From Gammaproteobacteria bacterium (GTDB taxonomy: Bacteria > Pseudomonadota > Gammaproteobacteria > UBA4575): DNA of 19,336 bases. The notes beneath the pieces were generated by a model. That model had not been told where the DNA came from and ran no database searches. It saw nothing but the letters and a program-made list of their open reading frames with translations. Shown here piece by piece: positions 7,619 through 14,860 of this stretch (within the stretch, counting starts at the first letter, position 1; each line of letters opens with the position of its first letter). The translations under genes and the position numbers were made by a program. Location: NCBI GenBank assembly GCA_027297825.1, contig JAPUHH010000064.1, forward strand, positions 1-19,336, written 5' to 3'.

Positions 7619-7734
7619 TAAGCCACATTATATTTGAGGCGTATTTTCTTGTTTCGTGCTCTGATCTGCTAGATTAAATTTGGTTAGGACAGATTATTCA
7701 GAATTTACTTAAAATATCAAGAAACCTCCATCAC

Positions 7735-8397
7735 TTGACTCTCTCTATTATCCAACTAGACACTCAGACCGAACCCGATTGCGCCGTCATCTGGCTGCAT
7801 GGACTGGGTGCCAATGGCCATGACTTTGAGCCCATTATAGAACAGCTAAATCTACCAAAGTCTGTGCGTACACGGTTTATCTTTCCACATGCGCCGATTC
7901 AGGCCGTTAGTCTTAATAATGGCATGCACATGCCGGCTTGGTATAACATTTATGGGTTCAACCTCGATAGCCAAGAGGATGCTACAGGCGTTGAAGCCAT
8001 CAATGTCAAAATTGCGGCACTAATAGATCAGCAGGTGGCTGCTGGCATCGCTGCAAATCGAATCGTCTTAGCGGGCTTCTCACAAGGTGGTGCATTAACT
8101 CTTTATGCCGGTTTATCTTATCCTCGTCGACTTGCGGGGCTACTAGCGATGTCCTGTTACTTGCCATTACGCCAACAGCTACAGCACTACGCAGCACATG
8201 CCGATCCATCATTACCGATTTTTTTAGCCCACGGAACACAGGATGAGGTCGTGTCATTGAATTTTGCACAGCGTGCGCGCGAACTTCTAGAAGCGTTCGG
8301 ATTTGCTATTGACTGGCGAGAATACCCTTGTGCACACACCGTTTGTGCAGAAGAGATCGCGGATATTCGCACCTGGTTACTCCAATGCTGGCAATAG
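7735..8397 (+). CDS. Carboxylesterase / phospholipase family alpha/beta-hydrolase
   Basis: A 220-residue serine hydrolase of the carboxylesterase 2 / acyl-protein thioesterase-like family (Pseudomonas EstB type). The oxyanion motif HGLGANG lies at 22-28. The nucleophile elbow GFSQGG places Ser116, the acid is Asp170 in HGTQDEVV, and the base is His201 in YPCAHTVC. FIFPHAPIQAVSLNNGMHMPAWY (49-71) is typical of the family. It has no signal peptide, so it is cytoplasmic. The start is a TTG without a clear Shine-Dalgarno; the frame stays open upstream to 7678 but offers no ATG or GTG. It converges on argH with 2 nt between stop codons. Natural substrate unknown; short-chain esters are the usual in vitro substrates of relatives. 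Confidence 0.9.
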   Translation: MTLSIIQLDTQTEPDCAVIWLHGLGANGHDFEPIIEQLNLPKSVRTRFIFPHAPIQAVSLNNGMHMPAWYNIYGFNLDSQEDATGVEAINVKIAALIDQQVAAGIAANRIVLAGFSQGGALTLYAGLSYPRRLAGLLAMSCYLPLRQQLQHYAAHADPSLPIFLAHGTQDEVVSLNFAQRARELLEAFGFAIDWREYPCAHTVCAEEIADIRTWLLQCWQ

Positions 8398-8399
8398 CA

Positions 8400-9809
8400 C
8401 TACGGAGCTTGTTTGGCTTTAAAATCCTGCAAACGGTGTTGGGCTAATTTAAGCTGTATCGCTACTTGTTTAGGTGAAGTACCACCATAGGTATTCTTTG
8501 AAGCTACAGAACCCTGCAAGGAGAGAATGCCAAACACATCTTCGCCAATGGATGGACTAAATCTTTGCAGCTCTTGCAAACTGAGTTGATCGAGTTGCTT
8601 GTTTTCGGCAATGGCATATTTCACGGTTTTACCAACCACTTCATGCGCATCACGAAACGGTACTTTTCTTTGCACTAAGTAGTCCGCTAGATCCGTTGCC
8701 GTTGCATAACCTTGTTGCGCAGCTTCCAACAGTCGCTCATGGTTTATTTTTATATGCGGCAGCATATTGGCAAATACCGTGACACAATCATGCGTAGTAT
8801 CTACCGAGTCAAACAGAGGTTCTTTGTCTTCTTGGTTATCTTTGTTGTAAGCCAGTGGCTGACTTTTCATCAGCGTCAACAAAGCAAATAAATTCGCATA
8901 GACACGCGCGCTCTTACCGCGCACCAACTCTGGCACATCAGGATTCTTTTTTTGCGGCATAATCGAAGAGCCGGTACAAAAACGGTCTGGTAACTCAATA
9001 AAATTGAATTGCGTAGAAGTCCAGAGCACGAGTTCTTCCGCCATGCGGGATAGGTGTGCAAATAAAATTGCTCCAAAAGCGCAAAACTCGATGGCAAAAT
9101 CTCTATCGCTAACCGCATCTAAGCTATTGTGACAAAGCTCGGTGAAGTGCAATTGTTGCGCCACATAATCACGGTCTAAAGCAAAACTACTGCCCGCTAA
9201 CGCCGCCGCACCCAATGGCAAAAAATTCACACTTACTCTACATTGTTGTAAGCGTGTTCGATCACGAAAAATCATCTCGAACCAAGCCAGCATGTGATGC
9301 CCAAAGGTAATGACTTGGGCCACCTGCAAATGAGTAAACCCAGGCATGATGGTATCGGCTTCTTGCTTTGCTACAGATAAAATAGCCAACTGCAATTTTT
9401 CTAATTGTTGATCAATAGCATCGATGGCATCTCGCAGATACAGGCGTACATCGGTAACCACTTGATCATTTCTCGAACGCCCGGTATGTAAGCGCTTACC
9501 AGCCTCACCCACCAATTCGGTAAGACGTGCTTCGATATTCATATGCACATCCTCTAAACCGGTATCCCAATGGAAAGAGCCTGCTTCTATTTCAGCTTGA
9601 ATCGCATCGAGCGCACGCAATAAACTGTCACAATCCGTGCTATTCAGGATACCAATTCGTACGAGCATCTGAGCATGGACTTTAGAACCAAGAATATCTT
9701 GCTTATAAAGTCGTTTATCAAACTCCACAGATGCGTTAAATTGTTCGACAAATTCATCTGTGGCTTCTGTAAACCGACCACCCCAGAGTTTTGAACCTTT
9801 ATCATTCAT
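8400..9809 (-). CDS. argH: Argininosuccinate lyase
   Basis: Final step of arginine synthesis: argininosuccinate to arginine plus fumarate. The protein has 469 residues and belongs to the fumarase/aspartase superfamily. It opens with KLWGGRFTEATDEFVEQFNA. LHTGRSRNDQVVTD (108-120) is the substrate-binding block. His160 in GFTHLQVAQ is the second catalytic region. The signature GSSIMPQKKNPD (280-291) carries the mobile-loop serine. At the family position usually reading AQPVTF the protein has AQVITF, so the common proline is missing; the surrounding residues look intact. It diverges from algZ with 85 nt between the two starts, and is convergent with the esterase gene. The argH/algZ-algR-hemC neighbourhood is conserved in many gammaproteobacteria. 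Confidence 0.97.
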   Translation of the reverse strand: MNDKGSKLWGGRFTEATDEFVEQFNASVEFDKRLYKQDILGSKVHAQMLVRIGILNSTDCDSLLRALDAIQAEIEAGSFHWDTGLEDVHMNIEARLTELVGEAGKRLHTGRSRNDQVVTDVRLYLRDAIDAIDQQLEKLQLAILSVAKQEADTIMPGFTHLQVAQVITFGHHMLAWFEMIFRDRTRLQQCRVSVNFLPLGAAALAGSSFALDRDYVAQQLHFTELCHNSLDAVSDRDFAIEFCAFGAILFAHLSRMAEELVLWTSTQFNFIELPDRFCTGSSIMPQKKNPDVPELVRGKSARVYANLFALLTLMKSQPLAYNKDNQEDKEPLFDSVDTTHDCVTVFANMLPHIKINHERLLEAAQQGYATATDLADYLVQRKVPFRDAHEVVGKTVKYAIAENKQLDQLSLQELQRFSPSIGEDVFGILSLQGSVASKNTYGGTSPKQVAIQLKLAQHRLQDFKAKQAP

Positions 9810-9894
9810 CAGACTAATTTTCTAAAGACAAATTAACAGTATAGCATTAGGCTAAACCGACTCGACTGACACACAAGCTTTAATTTATTTAATT

Positions 9895-11001
9895 GTGGCC
9901 ATAGCAGAATCAAAACATGCCAAGAATGCTGAAGCTAACTCCGCAGAACGGACGTTTCTGCCAGATTTCTGCAATACGCGGGTAATCTTTCTAGTTATTC
10001 TAATTGCACAATTGCTGGCATTTATCTTATCGCTTGCCGCTGGCACTTCACGAGCGAATTTTTGGGTCTATCTGTCTTTAGTTTCCTTATTTGTGCAATG
10101 GATTGCGCTTGGTAATATTTTGGTCCTATGTGTAAGCCGCCGCATTTTAAAGGGGCTACATCCTGCGATCGCCTCCATTAGTTATTATGCGCTTAGCCTT
10201 AGCGTGACATTGATCGTGACCGCAGTAGCGATGTGGTTTACGCCCTCTGAAAATTTACAGTCGACTACGCTGCCAGCCCTAATAAACAGTGATTTTCTGG
10301 TTCGCAATATGGCCATTAGCGCCATTGTCTCTGCGGTCGCGCTACGCTACTTTTATGTGCAGCACCAATGGAAGTCAAATATCCAAGTGGAAGCTCGCTC
10401 ACGCATTCAAGCTCTGCAAGCACGAATTCGACCACATTTCCTGTTTAATAGTATGAATACGATTGCCAGTTTGACGGTTACCAATCCCAGCATGGCTGAA
10501 AAAGCTGTGGAGGATTTAGCAGATCTATTCCGCGCCTCACTTGGACATCAAGATCAGGTCTCCTTAAAAGAGGAACTCAATTTCACGCGTCGCTATATCA
10601 ATATGGAGAAGCTGCGGTTAGGAGAGCGGCTTACTATTAAATTAAAAATAGAAGAAGGTATAAGCTTAAACACTAAAGTCCCGGCATTAATCTTGCAACC
10701 AATAGTTGAAAATGCTATCTACCATGGGGTCGAGCCACTTACGCAAGGCGGTACGGTAAATATTGATATAGCCTCTACACGCGACGATTTACACTTTACA
10801 ATCAGCAACCCAGTCGGCGATATTAATATTCATCAAAAACGACCTGGCAATAAAATGGCACAAGATAATATTAAGCAGCGACTACATCTAGCCTATGGCG
10901 ATTTCAGTAAAATGGAAATTCGCCACGCTCAGGGCTTTTATACGGTATCATTCAACATTCCTTTTGAGGCAGACAACATTCCTATTGAGGCAGACACATG
11001 A
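9895..11001 (+). CDS. algZ: AlgZ/FimS-type sensor histidine kinase (LytS family)
   Basis: Inner-membrane partner of the AlgR response regulator. The protein has 368 residues. RTFLPDFCNTRVIFLVILIA near residue 19 is characteristic of AlgZ. Four hydrophobic segments lie at about 29-49, 56-80, 94-115 and 135-155, followed by a cytoplasmic part. The phosphoacceptor region is ARIRPHFLFNSMNTIASL with His181, and the ATP-domain N box is ILQPIVENAIYHG (Asn273). The usual glycine-rich G boxes are replaced by GNKMAQDNIKQRL, as in AlgZ proteins generally, so kinase chemistry may be atypical. The GTG start has no strong Shine-Dalgarno. The gene overlaps algR by 4 nt (ATGA). Its last codons contain a 21-bp tandem duplication (10954-10995). 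The signal sensed is unknown. Confidence 0.93.
   Translation: MAIAESKHAKNAEANSAERTFLPDFCNTRVIFLVILIAQLLAFILSLAAGTSRANFWVYLSLVSLFVQWIALGNILVLCVSRRILKGLHPAIASISYYALSLSVTLIVTAVAMWFTPSENLQSTTLPALINSDFLVRNMAISAIVSAVALRYFYVQHQWKSNIQVEARSRIQALQARIRPHFLFNSMNTIASLTVTNPSMAEKAVEDLADLFRASLGHQDQVSLKEELNFTRRYINMEKLRLGERLTIKLKIEEGISLNTKVPALILQPIVENAIYHGVEPLTQGGTVNIDIASTRDDLHFTISNPVGDINIHQKRPGNKMAQDNIKQRLHLAYGDFSKMEIRHAQGFYTVSFNIPFEADNIPIEADT
10954..10995 (+). repeat. 21-bp tandem duplication at the algZ 3' end
   Basis: Two adjacent 21-bp units (10954-10974 and 10975-10995) differ at one base only. They encode NIPFEAD then NIPIEAD, immediately before the final Thr and the algZ stop. Both units stay in frame, adding seven residues to the kinase tail and moving algR downstream. 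High identity suggests the duplication is recent or maintained. Confidence 0.9.
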
Positions 11002-11729
11002 AAGTTTTAATCGTAGATGATGAAGCACCAGCACGTGACCGTCTAGCACACATGCTCAGCAGCATTGATGACATCCAAAGCGCTGGTGAGGCAAGCAATG
11101 GCATCGAAGCGGTAGAAATGGTGCAGACCACACGCCCGGATGTAGTACTCATGGATATTCGTATGCCCGGCATGGATGGTCTTGAAGCTGCCAGACATCT
11201 AACTGAGATGGATGAACCGCCTGCGATCATTTTTACTACGGCGTATAGCGAGCATGCCTTGGAAGCATTTGATACCTCAGCAGTGGGTTATCTAGTTAAA
11301 CCGGTTAGACAAGAAAAACTGGAAAGCTCTATCGCTCGCGCCAAAAAGCTCTCAAGAGCGCAAATTGCCAGCCTAAATCAAGAAACCGATAACACTGGCC
11401 GCAGCCACATTTGTGCGCGCATACGTGGCAATCTTGAATTAATCCCGGTAGATGAAATTCTTTATTTCCAAGCCGACCAAAAGTACATCACCGTTCGCCA
11501 CTTAGGTGGTGAAGTTTTGATCGAAGATGCTCTTAAAAATTTAGAAAATGAGTTTGAAGGCAGACTTATTCGCATCCATCGCAACGCTTTAGTAAGTACC
11601 AACTACATTAGCGGCATGGAGAAAAATCAAGATGGTCGATTCGTTGTGTCGTTTCGTGAAATCGAAGACCGTTTAGAGATCAGCCGCCGACATGTTGCAG
11701 AAGTACGTAAATTTTTGAAAACGCGTTAA
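10998..11729 (+). CDS. algR: AlgR-type LytTR response regulator
   Basis: DNA-binding response regulator paired with the upstream AlgZ kinase. The protein has 243 residues. The receiver domain occupies about 1-120, with the acidic pocket IVDDE (Asp7, Asp8), phosphoacceptor Asp53 in PDVVLMDIRMPGMDG, and Lys101 in GYLVKPVRQ. A linker is followed by a LytTR domain (about 140-240): RIRGNLELIPVDEILYFQAD, the RLIRIHRNALVS block and ISRRHVAEVRKFL. Its ATG overlaps the algZ stop. In Pseudomonas AlgR controls alginate, twitching motility and virulence genes. Nothing here shows alginate genes, so regulon content should not be transferred by name. hemC begins 46 nt downstream, suggesting readthrough into the haem block. 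Confidence 0.95.
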   Translation: MKVLIVDDEAPARDRLAHMLSSIDDIQSAGEASNGIEAVEMVQTTRPDVVLMDIRMPGMDGLEAARHLTEMDEPPAIIFTTAYSEHALEAFDTSAVGYLVKPVRQEKLESSIARAKKLSRAQIASLNQETDNTGRSHICARIRGNLELIPVDEILYFQADQKYITVRHLGGEVLIEDALKNLENEFEGRLIRIHRNALVSTNYISGMEKNQDGRFVVSFREIEDRLEISRRHVAEVRKFLKTR

Positions 11730-11775
11730 GATATTTTGACGTAATGCCTCTACACCCTTACCTTGTTCAGGGTAT

Positions 11776-12711
11776 GTGGAAAACCAGCTCAGTCCCGTGC
11801 ACATAAAAATCGCCACCCGTAGAAGCGCACTGGCTTTGTGGCAAGCAGAAGAAGTCTCTCGCTTGTTACGCAATGCTCATCCAAATATATCCATTGAATT
11901 GATCAAGACGACTACTACCGGTGATCAACTATTACAAGAGTCCCTCGCAACACATGGCGGCAAAGGACTTTTTGTTAAAGAGCTAGAGCGTGGTCTGCTA
12001 GAAAACCAAGCCGATATTGCCGTGCACTCCATGAAAGATGTGCCGATTGAATTACCACCCACTCTGCACTTGCCCGTAATACTTGAACGCGAGAATCCAT
12101 GTGATGCATTCGTTTCAAATCGTTATGACTCGCTTGACTCGCTTCCCAAGCATGCAGTGGTAGGCACTGCGAGCTCGCGCCGCGCTTGTCAGATTAAAGC
12201 TGCACACCCGCATTTAGAAATAAAATTACTACGTGGAAACGTGAATACTCGTTTAGCTAAACTAGACGATGATCAATACGACGCAATCATTCTTGCGGTG
12301 GCGGGCCTTAGACGCTTAGGCCTCGCAAGCCGTATCCGATCTCATATCAGTGCGAAAAAGTCACTACCTGCAATTGGCCAAGGTGCCATTGGCATTGAAT
12401 GCAGACAAAATGACGACGCAGTTGAAGCTTTAATCAAACCTTTAAATCATGCCGATACCCAAGTATGTATTATCGCAGAACGAGCTATAAGCCAAGCACT
12501 GGAAGGAGGTTGCCAACTGCCTATCGCGGGCTTCGCCGAGTTAAACAATAGCCAACTTAAACTGCGTGCTTTGGTTGGATTCCCAGATGGCAGTAAAATT
12601 TGTCGCAGCGAAAAGTTTGGCACAAAAAACAGTCCGGTTGAGTTAGGCCATGAAGTTGCGGCTGATTTAACCGCACAGGGAGCCGATAAAATTCTGGCCG
12701 CAGTTTCATGA
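11776..12711 (+). CDS. hemC: Hydroxymethylbilane synthase (porphobilinogen deaminase)
   Basis: Polymerises four porphobilinogens into hydroxymethylbilane in haem synthesis. The protein has 311 residues, close to the 313 of E. coli. The N-terminal KIATRRSALALWQAEEV is conserved. The catalytic Asp is Asp88 in VHSMKDVP. RGNVNTRLAKLD and AVAGLRRLG are typical. The dipyrromethane cofactor attaches to Cys246 in LEGGCQLPIAGF. The GTG at 11776 was chosen because it follows cagggt and gives a normal N-terminal length; a GTG at 11797 (VHIKIATRR) is the alternative. An ATG at 11774 is out of frame. The last three bases of the gene overlap an ATG in the hemD frame (ATGA at 12708). Confidence 0.97.
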   Translation: MENQLSPVHIKIATRRSALALWQAEEVSRLLRNAHPNISIELIKTTTTGDQLLQESLATHGGKGLFVKELERGLLENQADIAVHSMKDVPIELPPTLHLPVILERENPCDAFVSNRYDSLDSLPKHAVVGTASSRRACQIKAAHPHLEIKLLRGNVNTRLAKLDDDQYDAIILAVAGLRRLGLASRIRSHISAKKSLPAIGQGAIGIECRQNDDAVEALIKPLNHADTQVCIIAERAISQALEGGCQLPIAGFAELNNSQLKLRALVGFPDGSKICRSEKFGTKNSPVELGHEVAADLTAQGADKILAAVS

Positions 12712-12761
12712 GCGCCATACGTCGTTAAGTTACATGCTTAGACATGAGTCTCTACACTTAG
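12708..12761 (+). other. Two in-frame minigenes between hemC and hemD
   Basis: An ATG overlapping the hemC stop (ATGA, 12708-12711) lies in exactly the hemD frame but meets TAA after six codons (MSAIRR). A second ATG at 12744 in the same frame gives MSLYT and ends at TAG (12759-12761), three bases before the hemD ATG. They could feed reinitiating ribosomes to hemD, or be the decayed 5' extension of a once-overlapping hemD. There is no direct evidence that they are translated. Confidence 0.4.
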
Positions 12762-12764
12762 TTA

Positions 12765-13544
12765 ATGCGCCCTCAAGACTCACTTAATGGCAAAACAGTT
12801 GTCGTCACACGGCCACTAGCACAAGCGCAAAAAATGTGTGCCTCTCTAGAGTGCCTTCAAGCCACAATTGTACATTTTCCGGTTATCAGTATTGCCACTG
12901 CACAAGACATCGAACCCGCCAAAACAGCTTTTCAGAATCTTAATAGCTACAGCAGCATTATTTTTATCAGTGCTAATGCGGTGCATTACGCCATTAAGCT
13001 AGCGCAAGAATTAAACTTAAACTTCCATGACCGCTGTTTAGCGACCGTTGGCCCTGCGACAAAAACAGCATTAGAAAACTATGGCTATAACAGCAGCATT
13101 ATCCCCACCGCTAGATTCAACAGTGAAGCTTTACTCAGTCATCCGTCCTTACAACAGATAGAGGGGCAAAAAATTCTAATCGTGCGCGGCCAAGGTGGGC
13201 GTGAGCATTTGCGCCTAGAATTAGAAGCGCGTGGCGCACAAATTAGCTATGCTGAAGTCTATCAACGACAACTGCCTCTACAACGCAAGCAAATCGACCT
13301 CAGTGAATTACCTGACGCAAATACTGCGGTATTGATTTACAGCGCAGAGTCTGTGCAAAATTTATGGGCACTGTGTAGAATCAATGAACAACAATGGTTA
13401 AGAAATGTAACTCTAATTGTAGGTAGTCAACGCATTGCTGAAACAGCAAGTTCGGTTGGGCTCGCAAATAACCCCATAATAGCGGAAAATCCCAGTGATG
13501 AAGCCATGTTGAACGCCCTGATCGCATGGGCTGCCAAGAGATAA
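12765..13544 (+). CDS. hemD: Uroporphyrinogen-III synthase
   Basis: Cyclises hydroxymethylbilane with D-ring inversion to uroporphyrinogen III. The protein has 259 residues, a usual length. HemD is poorly conserved, but the bilobal pattern is clear: KTVVVTRPLAQAQKM at the start, SSIIFISANAVHYAIKL (about 64-80), CLATVGPATKTALENYGY, KILIVRGQGGREHLRLELEA, then YAEVYQRQ and VLIYSAESVQNL. Position directly after hemC confirms the call. I took the ATG at 12765: upstream frame contains TAA and TAG codons, so the start cannot be earlier than 12762. No Shine-Dalgarno is apparent. hemX follows after 31 nt. Confidence 0.94.
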   Translation: MRPQDSLNGKTVVVTRPLAQAQKMCASLECLQATIVHFPVISIATAQDIEPAKTAFQNLNSYSSIIFISANAVHYAIKLAQELNLNFHDRCLATVGPATKTALENYGYNSSIIPTARFNSEALLSHPSLQQIEGQKILIVRGQGGREHLRLELEARGAQISYAEVYQRQLPLQRKQIDLSELPDANTAVLIYSAESVQNLWALCRINEQQWLRNVTLIVGSQRIAETASSVGLANNPIIAENPSDEAMLNALIAWAAKR

Positions 13545-13575
13545 CTAGCACCATCGTTAAGATAGAGAATCTATA

Positions 13576-14673
13576 ATGTCGGATAATAATACAAAGCAAA
13601 AGCCCCAAGCTCCGCAACAGAAACAAGTTAAAAAATCCGGCAGTAGTGGTGGTAGATTCTTTATCGGCCTGATTGCATTACTGGCTTTATTGCTCGCGGG
13701 TGCAGCGAGTGGCCTGGGATACTACGCATGGCTTGAATTAAATAAACGTCTTGATCAAGCTGGTGTGGATCGTCAATCCATTGCACATGAAGTTGCTACT
13801 ATAGATGAGAATGCGAAGTTGCAGAGCTTTAAAAAACAAGTGCAAAACAATGTTTCTACCATGAACCAAAAGCTCGCCACACTTTCCAAGCAAATTGAAC
13901 AACAAACAAAATTACAAGAAAAAATAAGCCGCTCCACGCAAGAAACTATTGCCTATGTCAATCGCAACCAACTCGGCTGGGGACTAAAAGAAGCTGAACA
14001 TGTACTGCGTATGGCCAATCATCGTTTACGTATTGAACGCGACGTCGCCGGCACCATCACGGCATTAAATGCAGCTAGTTCACGTTTGCACGAACTCAAT
14101 GATGAACGTCTTTTGCCGGTGCGTGAATCTATCTCTAAGCAAACCGGCAAGTTAAAAAACTTCCCCTATCCAGACTGGGTAGGCATTAGCCTACAACTGG
14201 ACAATGTTCTTACTGGACTCAAGCAAAAACTAATCAAAGATGTAAAACAAAAGCACAATGAGTCACAAACTATTTCTACTGACAACGCTCGCGATGATGA
14301 ACAAAAATCAGGCTGGAAAAAACTTATTGAAGATATAAAATATTCGATAAGCGATTCAGTCAAAATCACTCATGAAGAACAAACACTAAAGCTATTTATC
14401 AGTCAGCAAGAAAAACAGCGTGCCTATGAGTTTTTACGCATGAAGTTACTTGGAGCCAAATATGCAGTAGCAAGTCATGATGATGAAAGCTATCATCGCG
14501 AACTTGAAGCTGCCCTTGCTTGGTTAGAAAGCACTGACTCATTAAACAACGGCAGTGACTTAATTAATGAGCTTCAAGAGTTATCCAACCTTAACCTCGA
14601 GCCAGAACTACCTGATATTACCGAACCAAGCCTTCTGCTACTTGAAGCTATAGAAACTATTGAGAACAGTTAG
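13576..14673 (+). CDS. hemX: HemX-like membrane-anchored protein of the haem operon
   Basis: A 365-residue protein in the standard hemC-hemD-hemX-hemY order. A polar, Gln/Lys-rich N-tail (1-26) precedes a single transmembrane helix (about 27-50) and a long predicted coiled coil (about 60-125, with QVQNNVSTMNQKLATLSKQI). The rest is an alpha-helical periplasmic domain including YVNRNQLGWGLKEAEHVLRMA and ALNAASSRLHELNDERLLPV, the conserved core of the family. Databases often call it uroporphyrinogen-III C-methyltransferase, but it has none of the SUMT SAM-binding motifs, so the enzyme name should not be used. A role as scaffold or assembly factor in haem synthesis is only inferred. It is followed by an unusual 187-nt gap before hemY. 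Confidence 0.9.
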   Translation: MSDNNTKQKPQAPQQKQVKKSGSSGGRFFIGLIALLALLLAGAASGLGYYAWLELNKRLDQAGVDRQSIAHEVATIDENAKLQSFKKQVQNNVSTMNQKLATLSKQIEQQTKLQEKISRSTQETIAYVNRNQLGWGLKEAEHVLRMANHRLRIERDVAGTITALNAASSRLHELNDERLLPVRESISKQTGKLKNFPYPDWVGISLQLDNVLTGLKQKLIKDVKQKHNESQTISTDNARDDEQKSGWKKLIEDIKYSISDSVKITHEEQTLKLFISQQEKQRAYEFLRMKLLGAKYAVASHDDESYHRELEAALAWLESTDSLNNGSDLINELQELSNLNLEPELPDITEPSLLLLEAIETIENS

Positions 14674-14677
14674 GAGC

Positions 14678-14850
14678 CTCTGATCTATTCATGAACTCGT
14701 ATCTTACGCTTATAATATCCATCTTCTACGTTGCGCCCCAAGGGCATTTCCTGCGGGGCACGAATCTCGGCAATTGCTCTACCTCTTGCATCCATGCAGT
14801 CGCTCGTAATAGCTTGCTATTGCGTGTGCTTCGCCCAGAATAGATCAGAG
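14678..14850. repeat. 173-bp MITE-like segment with perfect 13-bp terminal inverted repeats
   Basis: The hemX-hemY gap contains a segment with ends ctctgatctattc (14678-14690) and its exact reverse complement (14838-14850). It begins 4 nt after the hemX stop and ends 10 nt before the hemY start. Inside are a TATAAT (14711-14716, 17 bp after a weak TTCATG), a small hairpin at 14805-14824 (aatag-cttg-ctatt with two flanking pairs), and a more GC-rich stretch around 14733-14760. On the minus strand a 36-codon open frame runs 14795 to 14685. No clear target-site duplication is visible. The form suggests a small non-autonomous element or a repeated intergenic module; a copy search is needed. A structured regulatory RNA is the alternative. 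Confidence 0.5.
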
Positions 14851-14860
14851 ACACCTTTAA

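Noticed and set aside
9895..11729. Evidence for alginate production from algZ-algR
   Set aside because: The pair is conserved in many gammaproteobacteria without alginate genes, and none are in the window.
13576..14673. HemX as uroporphyrinogen-III C-methyltransferase
   Set aside because: The protein is a single-pass coiled-coil membrane protein with no SAM-binding or SUMT motifs; the enzyme name is a historical carry-over.
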